Assembly (NCBI GenBank): GCA_003454975.1
Contig: DMST01000357.1
Span: 43,379 to 57,009, forward strand
Reading direction: 5' to 3'
From: Cytophagales bacterium
Lineage (GTDB): Bacteria; Bacteroidota; Bacteroidia; Cytophagales; Cyclobacteriaceae
DNA length: 13,631 bases
Each line of letters opens with the position of its first letter. Position 1 is the stretch's first letter. The notes below the pieces were generated by a model. That model ran no database searches and was not told the origin of the DNA. It saw nothing but the letters and a program-made list of their open reading frames with translations. Positions 6,657-13,631 of the stretch are shown piece after piece. A program made the translations under genes and the position numbers.

Positions 6657-7520
6657 ATGCGTAAGCGAAGAATCCTGATTACCCTCCTGTTTTTTGTGGT
6701 TGTTGTACTGGCGGTAGGCGGTTTTGTAGTGACGCAGCCCTCTGACTTGCGTACAGTAACCGTTAGAGAAGGTGGGGGGGAGGCCCGTGCCCGGCAATTG
6801 CTAAATGAAATGGGGCTAGCGCACGGCATAGACCAATGGAAGAATGTGGCGGCATACACCGCCCTGTTTGAAGACGAGTTTTTCGGCATGCTAGGAAAAA
6901 ATAGCGCCCCCTTTCCACAGGAGAATACGCAGTTCACCCTGGAGTATATTCCCGGGACTTTTGACGGCCGCCTTAGCTTTGTAAATGGGGAGCTAAAGGG
7001 TACCACCTGGGGTGTTCAGAGTTGGCAGACCTACACCGAGACGGATGGCGGGGCCCCTCAATTATTGGAGGACGACAATATCACCTTTTGGGTGCCCACC
7101 TATCAGTACTTTATTGAGTTTCCGCTACGCATACAGCAAGCCACGGCGGTGGCCTATGCGGGCGAGAAGGTGATCAACGGTACGCCTTGCGTGGGAGTGC
7201 TGGCATCGTGGGGTCAGGTGGCTCCGCAAAAAGATATAGATCAATATCTGATTTGGTTGGATGCCAGCAGTAAGCGGATTGTAAAACTGGAGTATACCAT
7301 CCGTGAAATGATGGGCTTTCTGACGGGGGCCGCTCATTATACAGAGTATCGCGATTTTGATGGTCTAATACTGGCTACCAAGTATCCGGTGGAATCGAAC
7401 TTGGTTCGCGAAGGGTTCCTGCATGAAATGCGTTTGCTCGACTTTCATGCAAATGCGGTAAACCCTGATGTGGTGCGCCCTCTACGAGATGTTGCTACCA
7501 TGGGCGACAAGAAGAGGTGA
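6657..7520 (+). CDS. Inner-membrane-anchored or exported protein of unknown function, LolA/LppX-like pattern
   Basis: A 287-residue protein. Residues 1-27 form a basic start followed by a hydrophobic helix (LITLLFFVVVVLAVGGFVV), either an uncleaved anchor or a signal peptide. There is no lipobox cysteine. The rest is periplasmic in character: strand-rich, with TLEYIPGTFDGRLSFVNGEL (94-113), FPLRIQQATAVAYAGEKVIN (155-174) and DQYLIWLDASSKRIVKLEYT (195-214). Alternating amphipathic strands of this kind resemble the open-barrel LolA/LppX fold and related Bacteroidota DUFs, but I cannot prove membership. There is one cysteine (C178). I chose the ATG at 6657 rather than the in-frame GTG at 6612 because the signal-like segment begins there and a promoter element lies between the two. 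The gene appears monocistronic. Confidence 0.7.
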   Translation: MRKRRILITLLFFVVVVLAVGGFVVTQPSDLRTVTVREGGGEARARQLLNEMGLAHGIDQWKNVAAYTALFEDEFFGMLGKNSAPFPQENTQFTLEYIPGTFDGRLSFVNGELKGTTWGVQSWQTYTETDGGAPQLLEDDNITFWVPTYQYFIEFPLRIQQATAVAYAGEKVINGTPCVGVLASWGQVAPQKDIDQYLIWLDASSKRIVKLEYTIREMMGFLTGAAHYTEYRDFDGLILATKYPVESNLVREGFLHEMRLLDFHANAVNPDVVRPLRDVATMGDKKR

Positions 7521-7988
7521 GAACTAGCCAGGAATTTTTTGGCAGACACCAGTGAATTAGGGGATAGAAGGATGGATTGCGATGCCAACTAACCCATCCG
7601 GAAGCCAGCCGATGAATTCTGATTACACGAGCCATAAAACCAGGAAGGACTTACCATTGATGTTGCAGATGATAATGCCTTGGAGCTGCTGAAATTCTCT
7701 GATTACTATGGTATACCCGAAATCCGACTTAGCAATAAGGCCAGAGCTAACCGATGGTTAACGATAAAGAAAGGGAAGTCTGCTCCAGCTAGCGTAGGTA
7801 GCGGAGAATTGGGGAATAGGTGAGGGATGGACATAAGGAGGATGAAAATGCCGGCAAGGCAAAAGAGTCGAGAGATAGTCTTTAGCGTCTACATGGTGGG
7901 GAGAATTAAGGGCTAATTGCCATAGTTGGCGAGGGTTTTGGTTGATTATCTTGGTCTACTCTGAGGGTTTAAGGATTAGGTGTTTCGA
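7521..7988. other. Gene-poor stretch with a possible coding remnant
   Basis: There is no conventional gene in this stretch. A stop-to-stop frame at 7638-7823 encodes 61 residues with gene-like composition (for example DNALELLKFSDYYGIPEIRL) but has no ATG. After its TGA the same frame reopens at ATG 7827 and runs 29 codons to TAA at 7914-7916; a purine-rich AGGAGG lies just before its internal ATG codons. An imperfect 9-base inverted repeat (GGATGGATT at 7570-7578, AACCCATCC at 7591-7599, one mismatch) lies closer to the upstream gene and has no T-run. This may be a degraded gene broken by one stop; chance is the alternative. Confidence 0.4.
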
Positions 7989-7996
7989 AAACGTTT
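7989..7996. promoter_or_regulatory. Palindrome AAACGTTT overlapping the glutamine synthetase promoter
   Basis: A perfect 8-base palindrome, AAACGTTT, within GAAAACGTTTCC (7987-7998). A central CG flanked by A and T runs is the style of LacI/CcpA-family operators. It covers the expected -33 region of the promoter whose -7 element is at 8014-8021, so a bound protein would compete with RNA polymerase. No regulator is identified in the window. Confidence 0.3.
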
Positions 7997-8013
7997 CCTA
8001 AGGGTTAATTCCG

Positions 8014-8021
8014 TAATTTTG
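8014..8021 (+). promoter_or_regulatory. Bacteroidota -7 element TAATTTTG for glutamine synthetase
   Basis: An exact TAnnTTTG match, with GTTTCC about 20 bases upstream in the -33 position, the same arrangement as at the FAD dehydrogenase promoter. Transcription would start near 8027, giving a leader of about 80 bases before the ATG at 8111. The in-frame GTG at 8057 lies inside this leader. Confidence 0.55.
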
Positions 8022-8110
8022 ATCTGTTTGGGGTAAAAAACAAGCTGATTTGGTTAGTGAAAACGAAATTTGACCTAATTTTAGGCTCAAATATTAACCA
8101 ACTCACAAAA

Positions 8111-10273
8111 ATGGCCAAAATACGTTTCCAAGCCCTTGCTGATGTGCAAGGCCGGAAGAAAGTCTCAGTAGAGGCTCCTTCCTCCAAAGTTTCCGATTAC
8201 TACGGTGAACTTTCCTTCGATCTGGACACCATGCGTGCTACCCTGGCCCCTCAGGCTTTCGAGAAAGTAAAGTACGCGATTGAGAAGGGTAAAAAGATTG
8301 ATGAAGAGACTGCTGATGCAGTAGCCTCTGCGGCAAAAAACTGGGCCATGGAACATGGTGTAACCCACTACACTCACTGGTTCCAGCCACTCACCGGATC
8401 TACAGCAGAGAAGCACGACTCTTTCTTTGATGCAGGTTCTGGTATCGAAAAATTTAAAGGAAGTGCATTGGTTCAGCAAGAGCCCGATGCTTCCTCTTTC
8501 CCTAACGGTGGTATCCGGAGCACTTTCGAGGCTCGTGGCTATACTGCATGGGACCCTTCATCGCCGCTGTTTATCTACGGCCGAACACTGTGTATTCCAA
8601 CCATTTTTGTTGCCTATACTGGCGAGGCACTGGACAACAAAGCGCCTCTGTTGAAGGCAGTAGACGCCGTGGACCGTGCTGCTACCCGGGTGGCCAAATA
8701 CTTCGATCGCAACGTATCGCGGGTGAGTGCCTCTTTAGGTTGTGAGCAGGAGTATTTTGCGGTTGACAAGTCTTTGTTCGCGGCACGCCCTGACTTGGTT
8801 ATGGCAGGCCGTACGGTATTTGGACACAATCCTGCACGGGGCCAACAGCTGGACGACCACTACTTTGGCTCAATCCCTAACCGTGTATTTGACTTTATGC
8901 GGGACTTTGAAACGGAGTGCCACCGCTTAGGTATTCCCGTTTCTACTCGCCACAATGAGGTTGCTCCTTCACAGTTCGAGGTTGCCCCACGCTTTGAGGA
9001 CATCAACGTAGCGGTAGATCATAACCAGCTCATGATGGACTTGATGAGTAAGGTTGCTGAGCGTCATGATCTCAAAATCCTCTTCCACGAGAAGCCCTTT
9101 GCTGGCCTCAATGGTAGTGGCAAGCACAACAACTGGTCGCTGATTACCAATACAGGGGTAAACTTGTTTCAGCCTAGTAGCAGTGCTCGTGAAAACCTAC
9201 AGTTTCTGACTTTTGTGGTATGTACCATTAAGGCGGTATACGATTACGCAGACTTGCTGCGTGCTAGTATTGCTTCTGCGGGTAATGACCACCGGTTAGG
9301 TGCCAACGAAGCTCCTCCTGCTATTATGTCCATCTTCTTAGGCTCTACACTTACCGGTGTACTAGATGAGCTGGAGACCAACGGTAATATCAAGGTGGAG
9401 AAAGGTGATAACATGTACATGAAGTTGGGCATCGACAAGATTCCTGAAATCATTCTTGATAACACGGATCGTAACCGTACTTCGCCTTTCGCCTTTACGG
9501 GCAACAAGTTTGAGTTCCGTGCAGTAGGTTCCGATGCCAACTCAGCCCAACCGATGGCTGCGCTGAATCTGATTGTGGCAGAGGTATTGACTAAGTTTGC
9601 TGACGAGTTGGACAAAGAAATCGAAGGTGGTAAAGACAAGCGTCTGGCCATGGTAGAGATTTTGCGTCGCTACATTACCGAAAGCAAAGCGGTACGTTTT
9701 GAAGGTGACGGATACTCAGAGGGATGGGTAGTAGAAGCTGAAAAGCGCGGTTTGAGCAACATCAAAAATACAGCGCGCGCCTTGAATGCGTATTTGGCAG
9801 AAGATATCGTGAAGCTTTTTGAGAAGCACGGTGTGTTGACCCACACAGAGATTGATGCTCGGGTGGAGATTTTGCTGGAAAACTACATCATGAAGGTGCA
9901 AATTGAGTCGCGCATTATGGGTGACTTGGCGCTAAACCATATCATTCCTACGGCTATCTCTTACCAGAACAAATTGATAGGGAATGCCAAAGGATTGAAA
10001 GAGTTGGGTGTTGACAATGCTGCTGTGGTAGCCACTATCGAGGAAATCAGCGGTTACATCGCTGACATCAAGAACGGCGTAACTGCCATGGTAGAGGCCC
10101 GTAAGAAGGCGAATAACATCGAAGATTCTGCTGAAAAAGCGGCTGCTTACTGCGATGAAGTGAAAGAAGCTTACTTTGAGAAGATTCGCTACGCAGTAGA
10201 TAAATTGGAGCTATTGGTGGACGACGAAGACTGGCCTTTGGTGAAATACCGCGAGCTGTTGTTCTTGCGTTAA
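8111..10273 (+). CDS. glnN: Glutamine synthetase type III
   Basis: A 720-residue GSIII, which makes glutamine from glutamate, ammonia and ATP; family members form large dodecamers in the cytosol. The N-terminal MAKIRFQALADVQGRKKVSV is family-typical and fixes the start at 8111; an in-frame GTG at 8057 would add 18 unrelated residues. Active-site and family blocks run in order: HDSFFDAG (102-109), LGCEQEYF (209-216), STRHNEVAPSQFEVAPRF (278-295), HEKPFAGLNGSGKHNNWS (326-343, nucleotide/metal site), LGANEAPPAI (396-405) and NRTSPFAFTGNKFEFRAVGS (455-474). A helical C-terminal region characteristic of type III follows (about 590-710). The length matches the roughly 700-730 residues of the type. 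It is monocistronic, with its own promoter and a strong terminator. No amtB, glnK or glutamate synthase is present nearby. Confidence 0.97.
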   Translation: MAKIRFQALADVQGRKKVSVEAPSSKVSDYYGELSFDLDTMRATLAPQAFEKVKYAIEKGKKIDEETADAVASAAKNWAMEHGVTHYTHWFQPLTGSTAEKHDSFFDAGSGIEKFKGSALVQQEPDASSFPNGGIRSTFEARGYTAWDPSSPLFIYGRTLCIPTIFVAYTGEALDNKAPLLKAVDAVDRAATRVAKYFDRNVSRVSASLGCEQEYFAVDKSLFAARPDLVMAGRTVFGHNPARGQQLDDHYFGSIPNRVFDFMRDFETECHRLGIPVSTRHNEVAPSQFEVAPRFEDINVAVDHNQLMMDLMSKVAERHDLKILFHEKPFAGLNGSGKHNNWSLITNTGVNLFQPSSSARENLQFLTFVVCTIKAVYDYADLLRASIASAGNDHRLGANEAPPAIMSIFLGSTLTGVLDELETNGNIKVEKGDNMYMKLGIDKIPEIILDNTDRNRTSPFAFTGNKFEFRAVGSDANSAQPMAALNLIVAEVLTKFADELDKEIEGGKDKRLAMVEILRRYITESKAVRFEGDGYSEGWVVEAEKRGLSNIKNTARALNAYLAEDIVKLFEKHGVLTHTEIDARVEILLENYIMKVQIESRIMGDLALNHIIPTAISYQNKLIGNAKGLKELGVDNAAVVATIEEISGYIADIKNGVTAMVEARKKANNIEDSAEKAAAYCDEVKEAYFEKIRYAVDKLELLVDDEDWPLVKYRELLFLR

Positions 10274-10307
10274 TCCACACTCCGAAAACGTATTTGGCTA
10301 TTTTGGT

Positions 10308-10340
10308 AACCCTGTCTCTATCTCAGAGGCAGGGTTTTTC
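10308..10340 (+). terminator. Intrinsic terminator after glutamine synthetase
   Basis: AACCCTG (10308-10314) pairs perfectly with CAGGGTT (10330-10336). The stem continues through a T-G wobble (10315/10329) and CTCT/AGAG (10316-10319 / 10325-10328), giving about 12 pairs around a 5-base loop. A T-run follows at 10335-10339. It begins 34 bases after the stop codon and is a textbook factor-independent terminator for the + strand. Confidence 0.9.
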
Positions 10341-10429
10341 TATGGAAAATAAACTTAGGATACTAATCCGCACCTGTGGAATGGTAGGTTGTTCTGTAGA
10401 ATGAGCCGGGACTTTCTAACTCGGGAATT

Positions 10430-10837
10430 TTAGAGATCCATCCGCTCGCAACTCTTCCAAGCAACAGAAGGCACTTCCTTTTTCTCCTCTATCGGCCAAA
10501 TTCGACCCAGAAACCCATAAGCGGTAAAGTAGATGGTTTCGTCATCCGATTCAGGGGGAGTAAGGCGAATGTAAAACTTACTGAACAGGATGTAGTCTTG
10601 CCGGCACGCGTGCACTTCCATGACCTTGTTGGAGAGGGCATTGAGTCCCCAAGATAATAGGGCCTGTCCCCATCCTTTATTCTCATCTTTTTGGAACAAT
10701 TCGTCCGTCAAAGTACGGCTTACCTTGCCGTCTAGCTCGCGTTGCGTTTTAAAGTCATCGAGTGTAGGATTGGTCCAGGCTCCCAGCACCACCAAAATGC
10801 CAGAAACCACCACTAGGGTGCGAAGAATTTTCTTCAT
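10430..10837 (-). CDS. DUF4359-like small exported/anchored protein
   Basis: A 135-residue protein beginning with an uncleaved-looking or signal-like helix (MKKILRTLVVVSGILVVLGA, residues 1-20) followed by TNPTLDDF (22-29), the 'TNPs.edY'-type motif of DUF4359. The C-terminal part, DYILFSKFYIRL (81-92) and YFTAYGFLGRIWPI (102-115), fits the same family's 'S.y.....yGfLG.f' ending. Most of the chain should be outside the cytoplasm; two cysteines (C78 and C129) could form a disulfide. The function of the family is unknown. It lies 35 bases downstream of the kinase-like gene on the same strand and may share its transcript. Assignment is from memory of the pattern and is moderately sure. Confidence 0.65.
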   Translation of the reverse strand: MKKILRTLVVVSGILVVLGAWTNPTLDDFKTQRELDGKVSRTLTDELFQKDENKGWGQALLSWGLNALSNKVMEVHACRQDYILFSKFYIRLTPPESDDETIYFTAYGFLGRIWPIEEKKEVPSVAWKSCERMDL

Positions 10838-10872
10838 GTGAAAGGGAATTGGGTTGATAAAAAGGGAGGTAC

Positions 10873-12072
10873 TTAAGCCCCAAGACTGGGAAGAAAGACT
10901 GTGAATTCTGACCCTTCACGGGTTTTTGATTCTAGCTCAATCAGTCCCCCTAGTTTTTCTACCACACTTTTAGTGATAAATAGTCCCAAGCCTGCCCCTT
11001 GAGGTTTGTCGGTGGCCTTAAAGAACATATCGAAGATGAGGTCCTGATATTCCTTGGCTATACCCGGACCGTTGTCTTTTACTGAAACGCGCACGCCATC
11101 GCCTTCCCAAGGCTTTACGGAAATAGTAACCGTGGGGTACTCCTGGTCTAGGTTTTGGTATTTGATGGCATTGGAAATAAGGTTGCGAAGGATGATTTGT
11201 AGACGCCAAACATCGGAACGGAATTGCACTTTGGGGTCAACGCTCAAGTTGTATTTGATCATCTCGGCACCTTCCAGGCTCCTAAGGTCTTTGAGCAGGT
11301 GGGTGATTTCCAGAGCAAAATCTACATCTTCGATGTTCACCGCTTCCTCCATATTGGCACAAAAGGTCACAATATTCCGGATGATAGTATCCATCTGCCG
11401 GACCGTTTTGTTGACCAAGTCCAAATACCGGTGTTGCTTAAAATCCTGGCTTTCCAGTTTGGCCAAATTCACCACGCCAGAAATGGAGGAGATAGGACCT
11501 TTGAATTCGCTGGCCGTTTTGTGTAAGAAGTTGGTGAGTCGTTCTATTTGTTTGTAGGAGCGTTCATCTTCACGGGGCATCTTTTGGGCCTCGTGCAGGC
11601 CTACAATCAGAATACGCTTGGCGGTGTCATCCTGCATGGCTAGTTCAGAAGCCGTCACCGGTATGGTGACTGGGTCCCCCTCGCTAGTCGCTAGCACTAG
11701 TCGCATGCCACTAAATTTCTCCTTTTGTGCTTCCTGAAGCAAAGTGTCCACGGGAGCGCTTCGTTTGTGCAGCAAACTTTGTAATGGCTGACCAATAACC
11801 TCTTCTCTAGGTTTCGCTACCGCTTCCAATACCCCTTCACTTACTGCCATCAGGCACAGGGTATGGTCTACCACCATAAAGATTTCCGAGGCAGGTTCGG
11901 TATCCTTGGATTGTGACTGGGTCTGTAACCGCCCAAATAGGTGATTGAATTCCTTGGCCAGTAGGTCCGCAGTATCATTCTTTCCTGCTGTAGGTAGCTT
12001 TACCGAATAGTCATTATTCTTGTTGGCGGCTGCCACAAGCTCAATAAGTTGCAATAAGCGCTGATCTTCCAT
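10873..12072 (-). CDS. Soluble HAMP-PAS histidine kinase-like protein lacking the H-box histidine
   Basis: A 399-residue protein with no membrane segment. Residues 1-50 resemble a HAMP linker (VAAANKNNDYSVKL then LAKEFNHLFGRLQ). Residues 62-165 look like a PAS sensor domain. A dimerisation helix pair follows at about 172-240, then a full HATPase domain: N-box LRNLISNAIKY (295-305), G1 DNGPGIAKE (333-341), and G2 GAGLGLFITKSVVEKLGG (359-376). The H-box reads NFLHKTASEFKGPISSISGV (181-200). Aligned to the usual 'SHELRTPL' or 'SHDLKGPI', serine 188 (codon AGC, 11511-11509) replaces the phosphoaccepting histidine; H184 lies four residues before it. ATP binding is therefore likely, but canonical autophosphorylation is doubtful. 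No response regulator is visible nearby. It is divergent from the propeller sensor gene. Confidence 0.88.
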   Translation of the reverse strand: MEDQRLLQLIELVAAANKNNDYSVKLPTAGKNDTADLLAKEFNHLFGRLQTQSQSKDTEPASEIFMVVDHTLCLMAVSEGVLEAVAKPREEVIGQPLQSLLHKRSAPVDTLLQEAQKEKFSGMRLVLATSEGDPVTIPVTASELAMQDDTAKRILIVGLHEAQKMPREDERSYKQIERLTNFLHKTASEFKGPISSISGVVNLAKLESQDFKQHRYLDLVNKTVRQMDTIIRNIVTFCANMEEAVNIEDVDFALEITHLLKDLRSLEGAEMIKYNLSVDPKVQFRSDVWRLQIILRNLISNAIKYQNLDQEYPTVTISVKPWEGDGVRVSVKDNGPGIAKEYQDLIFDMFFKATDKPQGAGLGLFITKSVVEKLGGLIELESKTREGSEFTVFLPSLGA

Positions 12073-12288
12073 GCTAATACCGAATCGCTAAGGCCATCTC
12101 AAACTTGAATATTTATTTTCTGAATGACAACTAAAAAACCGCGAGACCCCGATCGATTCCTATGAAGTACAAGTAGGGACAATCTACCATCTCATGCTCA
12201 TATTTTTTGATGAAAATCTTACAGGGTTGTGTAGAATGTGTTTAATTTTCAAGCAGGGTTTCAATGAATGCAATTGGTTTTGAGCAGG

Positions 12289-13631
12289 ATGTTATTGGGA
12301 AAAATTGTGCGATTGGGAAGCTTATTTTGCGTCCTAAGTACGGTCTCACTTGGGCAAACCCATCATATTACTACGTATACCGTACAAGACGGTCTCCCTC
12401 AAAGCCAGATGGATTTCAGTTTTCAGGACTCCAGAAACTTCCTTTGGTTTGCTACTGCAGAAGCCGGCCTCAGTCGGTTTGACGGTACTGATTTTGTTAA
12501 TTATTCCTACGAGAAGGATAGTCTTGTTTCTAATCTCACCCGCAGAATCCTTGAAGATTCCGTAGGTAGGATTTGGGTGGGTACTGAGCGAGGTATTAGT
12601 GTTTTTGATCGGGGTAAATTTACCACCTTCATTGCAGAAGGCATGCCGTCTAATATCTACGTTAACGGTATGGCTTTCGATGAAAGCGGGGCCCTGTGGG
12701 TCGCTACGCAGTACCAAGGACTGTTTAGGGTGCAGGGCGATAGTGCCGAACTCTGGCGCATTCCTCAGTTCTACTTCAACCTGGAGGAAATAGAGAACTT
12801 AGCGTGGTTAGGCCCAAGTAAGTTGGGCGTAATTACCTCCTTGGGATTGTACGCCTTTTCTACCAAAGACCTATCTCGTGCTGGCACCTGGCTACTACGT
12901 TCTGACCTCGTTGACCCCAATGGCTTGCTGTCCGCAGTTTGGAATCCGCAAACCGGAGATATTTGGGCCGGCGGCAAACGAGGGTTGTATCGATTATGCC
13001 GTGATACCTGGAAGGAGATTAAAGCCCCAACAGGAGAGTCTATCTATGCCAGCTCGCTTTTACTTGACGATGATGGTGACCTCTGGGTAGGCACCCAGGC
13101 CAAGGGGCTAATGCTGTACCAGGAGGAGCAGTGGAAAGAGGCTACGGCGGGAGTGGGTCCTGAAAATGGAGAAGTATACCACGTGCAGAAGGACCACACA
13201 GGGAGCATTTGGCTTTCCACAGAGCTGGGCTTGTACCGTCTGGTGGGAAAGGAATACCTACACTGGGGGGACGAAAATGGTCTGCCTAGTTCCTGGATTT
13301 GGGCCGTATTTGCCGAATCGGACACCTCAGTTTGGGTAGGTCATCGGTATGGCCTGGGTAAGCTTACCTCCAAGGGCTTCGAGAAAATAGGCCCTGAAGA
13401 GGGGTTTGACGGGGGGCACCCTTCCCAATTTGCCAGGGACGAATTTGGAGCTTTGTGGATGGCCTGCGAAGACGGTGTATACCGGTATGCCGAAGGGATA
13501 TTTTCCCGCATACCAGCGTCTGAAGATTTCCACAACCAGCGCGCCTTTCTGGTGCTAGCACCAGGGAATGGTAAAGTATATGTAGCTGGAAATAAGTCCA
13601 TAGAGTGGATTGATGCTAACCCTACTGGCCA
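12289..13631 (+). CDS. Two-component regulator propeller protein, N-terminal sensor part (runs off the window)
   Basis: A long open frame with no stop up to the window end gives 447 residues. It begins with a signal peptide (MLLGKIVRLGSLFCVLSTVS, then LGQ) and continues THHITTYTVQDGLPQS, the classic opening of Reg_prop beta-propeller sensors. Repeats of the 'lWvgT..GL.r.' type appear at about residues 52-64, 95-106, 137-148, 225-236, 265-277, 307-318, 348-359 and 389-400, enough for more than one seven-bladed propeller to be under way. An in-frame ATG at 12268 would add seven residues before the signal peptide; a TGA at 12265 bars any longer start. In Bacteroidota such periplasmic sensors are usually followed by a YYY domain, a membrane helix and a kinase, hybrid kinase, cyclase or DNA-binding output; that part is outside the window. 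Confidence 0.92.
   Translation, partial: MLLGKIVRLGSLFCVLSTVSLGQTHHITTYTVQDGLPQSQMDFSFQDSRNFLWFATAEAGLSRFDGTDFVNYSYEKDSLVSNLTRRILEDSVGRIWVGTERGISVFDRGKFTTFIAEGMPSNIYVNGMAFDESGALWVATQYQGLFRVQGDSAELWRIPQFYFNLEEIENLAWLGPSKLGVITSLGLYAFSTKDLSRAGTWLLRSDLVDPNGLLSAVWNPQTGDIWAGGKRGLYRLCRDTWKEIKAPTGESIYASSLLLDDDGDLWVGTQAKGLMLYQEEQWKEATAGVGPENGEVYHVQKDHTGSIWLSTELGLYRLVGKEYLHWGDENGLPSSWIWAVFAESDTSVWVGHRYGLGKLTSKGFEKIGPEEGFDGGHPSQFARDEFGALWMACEDGVYRYAEGIFSRIPASEDFHNQRAFLVLAPGNGKVYVAGNKSIEWIDANPTG

Noticed and set aside
8057..8110. GTG extension of GSIII by 18 residues
   Set aside because: The family-typical start is at 8111, and the extension lies in the leader after the promoter at 8014-8021.
6164..8110. 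Insertion sequence, attachment site or CRISPR array in the gene-poor stretches
   Set aside because: No terminal inverted repeats, target duplications, transposase motifs or regularly spaced repeats are visible; only short isolated hairpins.
9244..9651. 135-residue open frame on the minus strand
   Set aside because: It is antisense to conserved catalytic blocks of GSIII; serine- and leucine-rich shadow frame.
10407..10424. CCGGG...TCGGG pair near the end of the DUF4359-like gene
   Set aside because: The two arms are close to a direct rather than an inverted repeat and cannot form a stable stem, so it is not a terminator.
11054..11557. 167-residue open frame on the plus strand
   Set aside because: It is antisense to the ATPase and dimerisation regions of the kinase-like gene; the composition is that of a shadow frame.
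12243..12250. TAATTTTC as a promoter for the propeller sensor
   Set aside because: It misses the final G of TAnnTTTG, lies only 18-46 bases before the candidate starts, and has no properly spaced -33 element.
12346..12717. 123-residue open frame on the minus strand
   Set aside because: It lies antisense to the propeller sensor, whose signal peptide and repeats are unmistakable; the protein has no recognisable pattern.

Overview
The window looks like chromosomal DNA from a member of the Bacteroidota (Cytophagia- or Saprospiria-like; genus not determinable by eye). Four things point there: a type III glutamine synthetase (GSIII), the N-terminal half of a periplasmic 'two-component regulator propeller' protein, a bacterial SUI1/eIF1-like protein of the form common in this phylum, and three exact matches to the Bacteroidota -7 promoter element TAnnTTTG at sensible distances before genes. 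There are no rRNA or tRNA genes, no CRISPR array and no intact mobile element.

Layout. 1-987 (+): a 5'-truncated SAM hydroxide adenosyltransferase (DUF62) and a small ABM-fold monooxygenase. 1046-3579 (-): a compact set read right to left, CoA-binding protein, SUI1-like factor, ABC ATPase and a multi-pass permease; the last two overlap by 4 bases and surely form one transporter. 3664-4062 (+): a small SpoIIAA/STAS-like protein whose stop codon overlaps the stop of the convergent FAD-dependent dehydrogenase (4059-5633, -). 5741-6163 (+): a four-helix membrane protein. 6164-6656: a gene-poor stretch with a hairpin and two short open stretches without good starts, ending in a promoter for an anchored exported protein (6657-7520, +). 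7521-8110: a second gene-poor stretch with a possible coding remnant, ending in the promoter and leader of GSIII (8111-10273, +), which is closed by a strong intrinsic terminator. 10430-12072 (-): a DUF4359-like protein and a soluble PAS histidine kinase-like protein. 12289 to the end (+): the propeller sensor, which runs off the window.

Most of the window is ordinary housekeeping and accessory metabolism, and I do not see a convincing new multi-gene system. The most notable observation is that the kinase-like protein at 10873-12072 has a serine where the phosphoaccepting histidine of the H-box should be, while its ATP-binding domain is intact. Next are the promoter evidence that corrects the start at 6657, a LacI-like palindrome at the GSIII promoter, and an ABC ATPase with an atypical Q-loop.
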